Source of the DNA: CAZGLK01 sp964526375
GTDB lineage: Bacteria > Patescibacteriota > Minisyncoccia > JACQLN01
DNA length: 60,722 bases
Assembly (NCBI GenBank): GCA_964526375.1
Contig: CAZGLK010000002.1
Coordinates: forward strand, 1 to 60,722
Direction: 5' to 3'
This document shows positions 54,508 through 60,722 of this stretch, one piece after another (position 1 is the stretch's first letter; the number at the start of each line of letters is the position of its first letter). The notes below the pieces were generated by a model that worked only from the letters and a program-made list of their open reading frames with translations, did no database searches and was not told the origin of the DNA. The translations under genes and the position numbers were made by a program.

Positions 54508-55098
54508 ATGAGCCAAAAAAGACCTGCCAAGATCATCAGTGCCATCTTTATTATCCTGCTTGCCGCCGCGGGATATTTGTATCTCAAGAATCCAGAGGCA
54601 ATCACGGGCATATTACAGAGAAAATCAGACGAAACCGCCGACTGGAAAACCTATCGGAATGAGAAGTATGGGTTTGAGTTTAAGTACCCCGGTTTCTTTG
54701 GGGATATCCCGAGAGGTGACAGTGGGGTAGTGAATTTAAAAAGTGACACCCTGTCCTTTTCCGTGATTGATGAACCTCTAAATGGCATGGAATATAACAA
54801 TCCGCCCGGTGGCCTTAGTTTTGAGTATAATGCGAGTGAAGATAGATGGATTTTAACAAGGGGTGGGGTTGAAGAGGCAAAATACGGCCCTCAAAGATAT
54901 AATGTTCGTCAAGGTAAGGCTTATTTGGTTGCCGGCGGTGATGCGGGGGGAGTCCAACAGGTTGCGTATGTGGAATCACCTGATAAGAAATTTGTAGTAC
55001 TGCTGACTATTTCCAGAGGTGAACTTGGAGATACAAAACCCTTGAGTGATCACGCGACAATTGTGAAAATCCTGGACTCTATTAAGTTTAATCGATGA
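54508..55098 (+). CDS. Membrane-anchored PsbP-like protein
   Basis: 196 aa. One N-terminal anchor helix at about residues 9-26 (IISAIFIILLAAAGYLYL), then WKTYRNEKYGFEFKYPGFFG, a motif common to PsbP-like domains of CPR surface proteins. The rest is a beta-rich domain ending VVLLTISRGELGDTKP and SDHATIVKILDSIKF, also typical. Exported, function unknown. Followed 3 nt later by another membrane gene. Confidence 0.8.
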   Translation: MSQKRPAKIISAIFIILLAAAGYLYLKNPEAITGILQRKSDETADWKTYRNEKYGFEFKYPGFFGDIPRGDSGVVNLKSDTLSFSVIDEPLNGMEYNNPPGGLSFEYNASEDRWILTRGGVEEAKYGPQRYNVRQGKAYLVAGGDAGGVQQVAYVESPDKKFVVLLTISRGELGDTKPLSDHATIVKILDSIKFNR

Positions 55099-55101
55099 AC
55101 T

Positions 55102-55662
55102 ATGCCCCGAATCAAAGAAATAATTTTGGCCTTGGCGATTGTGGTGGTTTTGAATTTGTTTTTTAACTACGGGGTTTTTACTTTTTACAAACCGCCCCAG
55201 TACGAAGTGTTTTGCCCGGTGGAGCTGACCCAAAAGCAGTATCCCGATGAGGCATCGTGTAAAGCAGTGGGCGGGCAGTGGTTTGAAAGCGGCGGCGATG
55301 TTAAATATTACCGCGGTGAGGTTGCTCCGGTTCCGGCGGCGCCCGATGGGTCAGACAGCCAAAAGGGCTGGTGTGATCCCGCAACCAAATGCCGTGAAAA
55401 TCACGAGGCCGCCAGAAATGTCTACAACCGTAATGTTTTTGTGGTTTTGGTTGTAGCCGGCTTGGCGGCGCTGGCGTTGGGATTTTTGGTTTTTAATGTG
55501 CCGGCGGTGTCCCACGGTTTTTTGGGGGGCGGCTTGGTGTCGCTTATAATTGGCACCATTCGGTATTGGTCGGATATGGATGATTATTTGAGGTTTGTGA
55601 TTTTGGGTATTGCCTTGGTGGTGTTGGTTTGGTTGGGATATAGAAAACTTGCTTCCCGGTAG
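55102..55662 (+). CDS. Membrane protein of unknown function
   Basis: 186 aa. Hydrophobic helix at about residues 6-24, an external loop with paired Cys (FCPVELTQKQYPDEASCKAV and GWCDPATKCREN), then three helices at about 112-135, 140-155 and 160-180. Not recognised. Four Cys outside the membrane suggest disulfides. It starts 3 nt after the PsbP-like gene, so co-transcribed. Confidence 0.75.
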   Translation: MPRIKEIILALAIVVVLNLFFNYGVFTFYKPPQYEVFCPVELTQKQYPDEASCKAVGGQWFESGGDVKYYRGEVAPVPAAPDGSDSQKGWCDPATKCRENHEAARNVYNRNVFVVLVVAGLAALALGFLVFNVPAVSHGFLGGGLVSLIIGTIRYWSDMDDYLRFVILGIALVVLVWLGYRKLASR

Positions 55663-55697
55663 TTGCCCCGAGAGTCTTTTATAAAACTGGGTGGGTG

Positions 55698-55739
55698 ATG
55701 TTAACACTCCGATGACGATCGTCAGATGATTGTTAACAT
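55698..55739. repeat. IR-G palindrome copy 4
   Basis: atgttaacactccgatgacg then atcgtcagatgattgttaac. It is 79 nt before the hydrolase ATG at 55819. Confidence 0.85.
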
Positions 55740-55818
55740 TAACTCTTGAGGTGTTTTGGAGTTTATTTATTCTCCTTTGCCGAATGTCGATCAATTTGCT
55801 GATCGGAGCTTCATAGGT

Positions 55819-56496
55819 ATGGCGCCGGAAAAGATATTATTTCAAACTCAAGACGGTGTAAAGATCGCGGCTGATTATTATGCCGTTCCATCGGCGGTAA
55901 AGGCGGTGGTTTTGTTGCACATGATGCCGGCGGCAAAGGAAAGTTGGCGCGGATTCGCTCAAGAATTAAATCAGAATAATATCTCCGCTTTGGCCATTGA
56001 CCTGCGCGGGCATGGCCAATCCCAAGGCGGCCCCGATAGTTATAAAAATTTTTCCGATTCTCAACATCAAGCCTCAATCAACGATGTTGAGGCAACGGTT
56101 GAGTTTCTAAAAAACAAAGGTTTTTACGAACCCAACATATTTTTGGCCGGGGCCAGCATTGGGGCTAATTTGGCTTTGCGGTATTTGGCCCAGCATTCGC
56201 AAACCAAGGCGGCTATTTTGCTTTCGCCCGGCTACGATTACCGCGGTGTTATCACCCAACCCTCGGCTAAATCTCTCCCTGCCAGCCAAGCCGTCTATTA
56301 TGCGGCCGCCACCGAAGATATGCGCGGCTCGGGTAATACGGCGGCCGAGATGGCCCGCGGACTTTATGAGCTTACTCCGCAAGAAAAAAAAAAAGAACTG
56401 AAGATTTTTGAAGGTGGTGAGCACGGCACCGATATTTTAACGGCCCATCCCGAATTTGCCGCCGAGCTGGTTAGCTGGTTGTCTAATGTAAATTAA
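55819..56496 (+). CDS. Alpha/beta hydrolase
   Basis: 225 aa from ATG 55819 (GGAG 10 nt upstream); a TTG at 55756 would add a non-conserved 21 residues. VVLLHMMPAAKESWRGFAQE holds the oxyanion-hole strand, IDLRGHGQSQGG follows, and the nucleophile elbow is LAGASIGANLALRY (Ser of GxSxG as GASIG). The catalytic His is in GGEHGTDIL near the C-terminus, and Asp may be in AATEDMRGSG. Ester or amide substrate unknown. Confidence 0.9.
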   Translation: MAPEKILFQTQDGVKIAADYYAVPSAVKAVVLLHMMPAAKESWRGFAQELNQNNISALAIDLRGHGQSQGGPDSYKNFSDSQHQASINDVEATVEFLKNKGFYEPNIFLAGASIGANLALRYLAQHSQTKAAILLSPGYDYRGVITQPSAKSLPASQAVYYAAATEDMRGSGNTAAEMARGLYELTPQEKKKELKIFEGGEHGTDILTAHPEFAAELVSWLSNVN

Positions 56497-56514
56497 GATG
56501 CTAGTATTTTTGGA

Positions 56515-57318
56515 ATGTCGGCGGAGAACAAGATAGTTTTTGATGTAGAAACCAAAAAGCAGTTTGACGAAGTTGGCGGCTCCCGCAACACCCATCTTTT
56601 GGGAGTGTCGGTGGCCGGTGTTTATAATTACGCCGATGATTCTTTTGAGGCCTTTGAAGAATCCGGACTGGAGCGGCTGGAGGAGTTGATGCTGGGGGCC
56701 AGTTTGGTGATCGGTTTTAACATCAAGCATTTTGACTACCCGGTTTTACAGCCGTATTTTAAGAAAGCCGTTTTGGCCCGCCTGCCCACCTTGGATTTAA
56801 TGGAAAAACTGGAAGAGGTGGTGGGTTTTAGGCTGGGTTTGGACGCTCTGGCCAAAAGCACCTTGGGCGAGCAAAAATCATCACATGGCTTGGAGGCCTT
56901 GCAATGGTTTAGAGAGGGGCGGCTGGACGAGGTTAAAAAGTACTGCTTGCACGATGTTAAACTTACCCGCGATCTGTATGAGTACGGTCTTAAGCACGGC
57001 TCGGTGCTGTTTGAATCGCGCCAGGGCGGGCTAAGAACGGTGCCGGCCGGCTGGGTGGCGGGTGACAGCAACCAGATCCGGTCTATTCTGGCGCAGGCTT
57101 TCAAGAACAAGCAAGTGGTGGAAATAGATTATGTTTCCCACAAATCGGAAGACGGCGAGGAGGCCAGAAAAAAGCGCAGCATAGAAATTTATTCCATTAA
57201 AGGCGATACCGTAGAGGCCTTTTGCCACATGCGCCAGGACAAGAGGCATTTTAAGCTTTACCGGATTTTGGAGGCGCGGGTTGTTGAGATGAGTCACCAG
57301 AGGCCAGCATTATTTTAG
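56515..57318 (+). CDS. RNase H-like exonuclease fused to a WYL domain
   Basis: 267 aa. Residues ~1-170 form a YprB/DnaQ-type 3'-5' exonuclease-like fold: IVFDVETKKQFDEVGGSRNT (DxE), VIGFNIKHFDYPVLQPYF (N..HFD) and VKKYCLHDVKLTRDLYEYGL (final D). Residues ~195-265 match a WYL domain (KQVVEIDYVSHKSEDGEEAR, then SIKGDTVEAFCHMRQDKRHF). WYL domains sense nucleic acids or nucleotides in regulators and defence genes. A nuclease-WYL fusion is unusual. The ATG follows TTGGA. Function unproven. Confidence 0.82.
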   Translation: MSAENKIVFDVETKKQFDEVGGSRNTHLLGVSVAGVYNYADDSFEAFEESGLERLEELMLGASLVIGFNIKHFDYPVLQPYFKKAVLARLPTLDLMEKLEEVVGFRLGLDALAKSTLGEQKSSHGLEALQWFREGRLDEVKKYCLHDVKLTRDLYEYGLKHGSVLFESRQGGLRTVPAGWVAGDSNQIRSILAQAFKNKQVVEIDYVSHKSEDGEEARKKRSIEIYSIKGDTVEAFCHMRQDKRHFKLYRILEARVVEMSHQRPALF

Positions 57319-57440
57319 GATCAGGAATTATGAAGCATGAATAAGGAATTATGAATAAGGAATTGGGAATTAGGAATTATGGAACAAAAATCGCCATCGT
57401 ATTTTTTTCCTGATTCATCATTCCTGATTCATCATTCAAT
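57318..57440. repeat. IR-C inverted words around a gene start
   Basis: ggatcaggaattatgaagca and aaggaattatgaataaggaa on the left; cctgattcatcattcctgat on the right. The start codon of the YkuK-family gene is the end of the right arm (cattcaATG). Confidence 0.7.
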
Positions 57441-57945
57441 GAGCAACAGCCAAAATTTTCATAGTCCCACCAGAGGCACGCTGACCTTGGATCAGGTGGT
57501 GGGCGAGATCTACAATTACTTGCATCAAGACGATTGGCGCAAATATGCCATTGTAATAGGCACCGATTCGCAGGTCTACACCCACACCGATTTTGTAACC
57601 GCTGTGGTGGTGCGCCGGCTGGGCGCCGGCGGCCGCTATTTTTGGGTGCGCCAGCAGCACGATAATTTTAAGTCGCTTAGAGACAGGATTTACATGGAGA
57701 CTCTAAAATCGCTGGAGCTGGCCGAAGTTATGTCTCAACATTTATACTTGGCATTAAAAAACGATGAGCGTTTTTCCACCTCGGACGGCAAAAGTTTAAT
57801 TGAAATTCATGTGGATGTGGGCCAGAACGGCGAGACGCGGGATATGATCAGGGAGGTGGTGGGTATGGTGCGCGGCAACGGTTACGAGGTTAAAATTAAA
57901 CCCCTAAGCTACGCCGCCTTCGTGGTGGCGGATCATCATACATAA
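57439..57945 (+). CDS. YkuK/DUF458-family (RNase H-like) protein
   Basis: 168 aa from ATG 57439; the frame upstream is repeat IR-C. FHSPTRGTLTLDQVVGEIYN is the usual start of the family, and YAIVIGTDSQVYTHTDFVTA has the family's DSQ motif. IYMETLKSLELAEVM and LIEIHVDVGQNGETRDMIRE follow. Related to RNase H-like folds; the biological role is unknown. Downstream is a tRNA gene. Confidence 0.88.
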   Translation: MSNSQNFHSPTRGTLTLDQVVGEIYNYLHQDDWRKYAIVIGTDSQVYTHTDFVTAVVVRRLGAGGRYFWVRQQHDNFKSLRDRIYMETLKSLELAEVMSQHLYLALKNDERFSTSDGKSLIEIHVDVGQNGETRDMIREVVGMVRGNGYEVKIKPLSYAAFVVADHHT

Positions 57946-57964
57946 TTTTGTTTTTGCAAAATTA

Positions 57965-58029
57965 TGCCAGCAATTGAGTAACTAAGTAATTAGGTAATTA
58001 AATTTCCCAATTACCCAATTACCCAATTT
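57965..58029. repeat. IR-H inverted repeat
   Basis: gagtaactaagtaattaggt on the left; cccaattacccaattaccca on the right. It lies between the YkuK gene and the tRNA. Confidence 0.7.
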
Positions 58030-58041
58030 CTTTTTCTTTTT

Positions 58042-58117
58042 GCCCTCGTAGTTCAACCGGACAGAACACTGGCCTCCGGAGCCGGCGATGGCAGTTCGAA
58101 TCTGCCCGAGGGTACCA
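58042..58117 (+). tRNA. tRNA-Arg (anticodon CCG)
   Basis: Acceptor gccctcg (58042-58048) pairs with cgagggt (58107-58113); anticodon stem ctggc/gccgg with loop ctCCGga; T arm ggcag-ttcgaat-ctgcc; discriminator A at 58114 and encoded CCA at 58115-58117. Anticodon CCG reads CGG codons. Confidence 0.95.
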
Positions 58118-58135
58118 GTAGCAGGTTTGTTTGAT

Positions 58136-58164
58136 TTGATAAAACTCTAGTATTGTGTTATATT
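58136..58164 (+). promoter_or_regulatory. Sigma-70-type promoter
   Basis: TTGATA (58136-58141), 17-nt spacer, TATATT (58159-58164). It serves the small gene at 58218; the leader contains the word attgttctttt (boxA-like). Confidence 0.75.
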
Positions 58165-58217
58165 AGGATTGTTCTTTTGTGATGTATTCTTAAACGAAAA
58201 AAGGAGGTGATCAGCAA

Positions 58218-58436
58218 ATGGAAGCAGAATACGTCGGCGGCCACACGGTTGAGGTAATCCACGGTGGTTATTTTATGACCGTTCTTGCCAAACCCAGCGG
58301 CGGGCTGCAGATTTTAGCGCACGGCAGTTACTCTAGCCGTTATAGGGCGATTCCGCGGGATATTTGGAAGCAAATGCTTTCTTGCGCGGGCAAGGAGTTG
58401 CGCCGCCAGCGCTCGCCAATAATCCCAGCTCGTTGA
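58218..58436 (+). CDS. Small protein of unknown function in its own unit
   Basis: 72 aa with perfect Shine-Dalgarno AAGGAGGTGA 8 nt upstream. Sequence MEAEYVGGHTVEVIHGGYFM then TVLAKPSGGLQILAHGSYSS, a compact beta-rich start and a basic C-terminal half (KQMLSCAGKELRRQRSPIIP). Monocistronic, between a promoter and a perfect terminator that includes its stop codon. The design (promoter, strong SD, small gene, terminator) matches the unit at 48093 and the cassettes at 29-32 kb. Not recognised. Confidence 0.78.
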   Translation: MEAEYVGGHTVEVIHGGYFMTVLAKPSGGLQILAHGSYSSRYRAIPRDIWKQMLSCAGKELRRQRSPIIPAR

Positions 58437-58457
58437 AACCAACGAGCTGGTTTTTTT
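58425..58457 (+). terminator. Intrinsic terminator overlapping the stop codon
   Basis: ccagctcgttg (58425-58435), loop aaac, caacgagctgg (58440-58450), then seven T (58451-58457). Confidence 0.93.
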
Positions 58458-58477
58458 ATATTTTCTGGGAGAAATCC

Positions 58478-58640
58478 CCGCCCCTCGACAGGCTCGGGGC
58501 GGGGATGAATGCCAGCCCCCAGCGAGTCCCGAGCTGGCCTCGGGACGAGCGGAGGGAAATATATAAATCCAAGCACTTTTGCAAAAGGGCGGTAGGTACT
58601 CCATCAGGAGTACCTACCGCCCCTTGGGGCGGGGATTTCT
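58478..58640. repeat. GC-rich hairpin block
   Basis: ccccgcccctcgac/ggctcggggcgggg (58478-58504), cgagtcccgagctggcctcg, and a perfect 16-bp hairpin gggcggtaggtactcc / ggagtacctaccgccc (58587-58602, 58607-58622). Words are shared with 45792-45922. No gene is seen. Confidence 0.75.
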
Positions 58641-58665
58641 ATTTTGCGCTATACTTATAGGTGTT

Positions 58666-59289
58666 ATGGTGCGCTTAGTGATGGGCATAGACGAGGCCGG
58701 GCGGGGGTGCGTGATTGGTCCATTGTTTTTGGCGGCGTTTTTGATTTCCGAAGAAGACCACTTGATTGACCGTCTTAACGATTGGGGTGTTAGGGATTCC
58801 AAGCTGCTTCTTTCGCACCGGAGAGATCTTTTGGCCGGGCAGTTAAAAAAACTGGCGGTGGGTTACAAGGTCGCCAGAATTCCCCCGCGGCTTTTGGATA
58901 GATTTTCTCTGAACGAGCTTGAGGCAAAATTCTCGGCTGAATTGATCAATAGGTTCAATCCCCATCGGGTGTATCTGGACGCTCCGGCATCGGGTAGGGG
59001 TATTCGTAATTATTGCAGCTCGGTTGCGTCTTTGTGTTCCGCTCCGCCGCGCTTGGTGGGTGCCAACAAAATGGACGACACCAATGTTCTGGTGGCCGCG
59101 GCCTCTATACTAGCCAAATCAGCCCGTGAGCAGCATATCCGCACGTTAAAAAAGAAATTTGGAGACTTCGGTTCGGGCTACCCCAGTGATCCCAAAACCA
59201 CCAAATGGCTGGCGGGTTGGAAAAGATCTCATGGGGACTGGCCGGGGGTGGTGAGGAGGAAATGGCAAACACTACTAAAGTTAAAATAA
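58666..59289 (+). CDS. rnhB: Ribonuclease HII
   Basis: 207 aa from ATG 58666; an upstream frame crosses hairpin repeats. The acidic start LVMGIDEAGRGCVIGPLFLA with the DEAGRG motif, WGVRDSKLLLSHRRD, and DDTNVLVAAASILAKSAREQ near the middle give the catalytic set. It cuts RNA in RNA-DNA hybrids and at single ribonucleotides. The C-terminus (KSGWKRSHGDWPGVVRRKW-like) looks complete. The stop TAA is inside repeat IR-D. Confidence 0.93.
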   Translation: MVRLVMGIDEAGRGCVIGPLFLAAFLISEEDHLIDRLNDWGVRDSKLLLSHRRDLLAGQLKKLAVGYKVARIPPRLLDRFSLNELEAKFSAELINRFNPHRVYLDAPASGRGIRNYCSSVASLCSAPPRLVGANKMDDTNVLVAAASILAKSAREQHIRTLKKKFGDFGSGYPSDPKTTKWLAGWKRSHGDWPGVVRRKWQTLLKLK

Positions 59290-59380
59290 TCCTAAACTAC
59301 AAATTTATCCGAATGCACCAAATGAATTTATTATTCGGAGTATTAGGATACGTTCGGATTTTTTGGATTATTTTATCAAA
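59282..59380. repeat. IR-D palindromic element
   Basis: ttaaaataatcctaaactac on the left; ggattttttggattatttta on the right. It overlaps the rnhB stop and ends 4 nt before the ATG at 59384. Confidence 0.8.
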
Positions 59381-59383
59381 AGT

Positions 59384-60722
59384 ATGAAGCTTTATTTCCA
59401 CGGCGGCGCCGGCGTTGTCACGGGCGCCAATTATCTTATAGAGTGCGCCGGTACTAAGATTCTGGTTGACTGCGGTTTGCAGCAGGGCAGCCGTTTTGTG
59501 GAGAAACAAAACTACGAACCCTTTCCCTATAGTCCCGCCGAAATAGACGCCGTTTTTTTAACCCATGCCCACATTGATCATGTCGGCCGCCTGCCCAAGC
59601 TCTACCGCGACGGTTTTCGCGGCCGGGTTTTTGCCACCTATCCCACTTTGGATTTAGCCCGCTTAAATTTAGACGATAGCCTTCATATTCTAAAAGACGA
59701 GGCCAAGGGTTTTCACGAAGAGCCGTTGTTTGAAGAAGAGGATGTTATCGGCTGCTGGAAGCTGACCCACGGCCGGCCGTATCATCAGGAGATTGAAATC
59801 AGCCCCAATGTGAAAGTGCGTTTTAACGACGCCGGTCATATTTTGGGCTCATCAATTATAGAGGTATTTTTGTCCGAGGAGAATCGCCGGTCTAAGATAG
59901 TCTTTTCGGGTGATTTGGGTAACCCGCCCACGCCGTTGCTAAAACCAACTGAATCCATCGGCAGCGCCGATTATGTTTTGGTGGAATCGGCTTACGGCGA
60001 TCGCCTGCATGAGGATCGTTCTCGGCGCAAGGAAAAGCTGGAGAAAGTAATAGAAAGCGTCATAGTTCACGGCGGCACGTTAATGATTCCGGCTTTTGCC
60101 ATTGAACGCACGCAGGAATTATTGTTTGAGCTTAACGGTCTGGTGGAATCCGGCCGCATTCCCAAAATACCAGTTTTTATTGACAGCCCTTTGGCCATTA
60201 AGGCCACGGCCGTGTACCAAAAGCATGTCGATTATTTTAACAAAGAAGCCGCTTATTTAATAGCTTCGGGCGACGATTTGTTCAATTTTCCCGGACTGGA
60301 GTTTTCTTTAACCACTTTGGCCTCCAAAGCCATCAACGATGTGCCCCCGCCCAAAGTGGTCATCGCCGGATCGGGCATGTCGGAAGGCGGGCGCATTCTG
60401 CATCACGAAAAAAGATATTTGCCTGATCCCAAATCCACCCTCTTGATTATTGGCTATCAAACCCAAGGTAGTTTGGGGCGGCGGCTTTTGGATGGGGCAC
60501 AAGATGTTAGAATGTTCGGGGAAGACATTCCGGTAAGGGCGCAGGTTAAGGCCATCGGCGGATATTCGGCCCATGCCGACCAAGCCGCTCTGGTAAACTG
60601 GGTCGGGCGCATCTCTGGGCTCAAGAAAGTTTTTGTGGTTCAGGGCGAGGAAGGACCGGCCGGCGCGTTAGCGTCGAGAATCAGAGATGAGATGGGGCTT
60701 GATGTTGAAGTGCCGCAATCGG
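59384..60722 (+). CDS. MBL/beta-CASP family ribonuclease-like protein, truncated at window end
   Basis: At least 446 aa, open at the window edge. Begins MKLYFHGGAGVVTGANYLIE. The metallo-beta-lactamase motif THAHIDHVGRLPKLYRDGF gives zinc ligands, with FNDAGHILGSS and VFSGDLGN later. The beta-CASP part has the IPAFAIERTQELLFELNGL and VVIAGSGMSEGGRILHH segments, and SAHADQAALVNWV near the end. Members (RNase J/CPSF-73-like, YhhW/KH types) process RNA 3' or 5' ends. It looks complete except for perhaps the last few residues. Confidence 0.93.
   Translation, partial: MKLYFHGGAGVVTGANYLIECAGTKILVDCGLQQGSRFVEKQNYEPFPYSPAEIDAVFLTHAHIDHVGRLPKLYRDGFRGRVFATYPTLDLARLNLDDSLHILKDEAKGFHEEPLFEEEDVIGCWKLTHGRPYHQEIEISPNVKVRFNDAGHILGSSIIEVFLSEENRRSKIVFSGDLGNPPTPLLKPTESIGSADYVLVESAYGDRLHEDRSRRKEKLEKVIESVIVHGGTLMIPAFAIERTQELLFELNGLVESGRIPKIPVFIDSPLAIKATAVYQKHVDYFNKEAAYLIASGDDLFNFPGLEFSLTTLASKAINDVPPPKVVIAGSGMSEGGRILHHEKRYLPDPKSTLLIIGYQTQGSLGRRLLDGAQDVRMFGEDIPVRAQVKAIGGYSAHADQAALVNWVGRISGLKKVFVVQGEEGPAGALASRIRDEMGLDVEVPQS

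Noticed and set aside
1..60722. CRISPR array
   Set aside because: Repeats are dispersed inverted families; no evenly spaced direct repeats with unique spacers were seen, and there is no cas1.

Overview
The window reads as a chromosomal segment of an uncultured Patescibacteria (CPR), probably Parcubacteria-like, genome. This is inferred from gene content: a compact type-IV-secretion-like cluster (PrgI, VirB4, VirB6-like, pilin-like), several four-helix-bundle (23S intervening-sequence protein family) genes, a shortened YebC, minimal YidC and many proteins of unknown function. The standard code is used (TGA is a stop in yidC, rpmH and dnaN). A run of 10 N at 52939-52948 shows it is an assembly scaffold.

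Layout. 0.2-15.3 kb: secretion/surface cluster on the + strand. 15.4-17.4 kb: jag-yidC-yidD-rnpA-rpmH on the - strand. 17.4-21.8 kb: probable oriC, dnaA, dnaN, yebC, ruvC. 22-28 kb: small acidic protein, tyrS, a class A PBP, a Tat-like lipoprotein, fic. 28-34.4 kb: accessory island of small genes with perfect Shine-Dalgarno sites, structured RNAs (including a type III hammerhead ribozyme and a 232-bp RNA element present twice without change), toxin-antitoxin-like pairs on the opposite strand, and a Csx3-like protein with its P-loop partner but no CRISPR array. 34.4-37.7 kb: small protein, ruvB, a candidate structured RNA, pilB/gspE-like ATPase. 37.8-39.6 kb: promoter-driven operon with two lipoproteins. 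39.6-48 kb: tsaE, polA, a membrane protein, mutM, holA, rpsT, uvrB. 48-53.7 kb: small protein unit, mntA-hepT, ruvA, FemAB-like protein and two Mur ligases, the second interrupted. 53.7-60.7 kb: PaaX/Cas2-like regulator, envelope proteins, hydrolase, exonuclease-WYL fusion, YkuK family, tRNA-Arg(CCG), rnhB and an MBL/beta-CASP nuclease running off the end.

The second theme is dispersed inverted repeats, named here: IR-A (core agcttactag), IR-B (caaagctcaaatg), IR-C (gaattaggaattatga), IR-D (~100 bp, ataatcccaaactac), IR-E (accaattacgaatag), IR-F (atatctaatttctaat), IR-G (GTTAAC-CGATCG-GTTAAC, ~45 bp), IR-H (aattacccaatta) and IR-I (acgcggat words). They fill nearly every intergenic gap, often supply the stop or start codon of the adjacent gene, and in three cases flank a four-helix-bundle gene as an inverted pair. 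IR-I words flank the RNA cassettes of the island and also lie in frame inside tsaE.

Housekeeping genes mostly lack strong Shine-Dalgarno sites, while the small accessory genes have the full AAGGAGGTGA type. I infer that the accessory set is expressed and controlled differently from the core.
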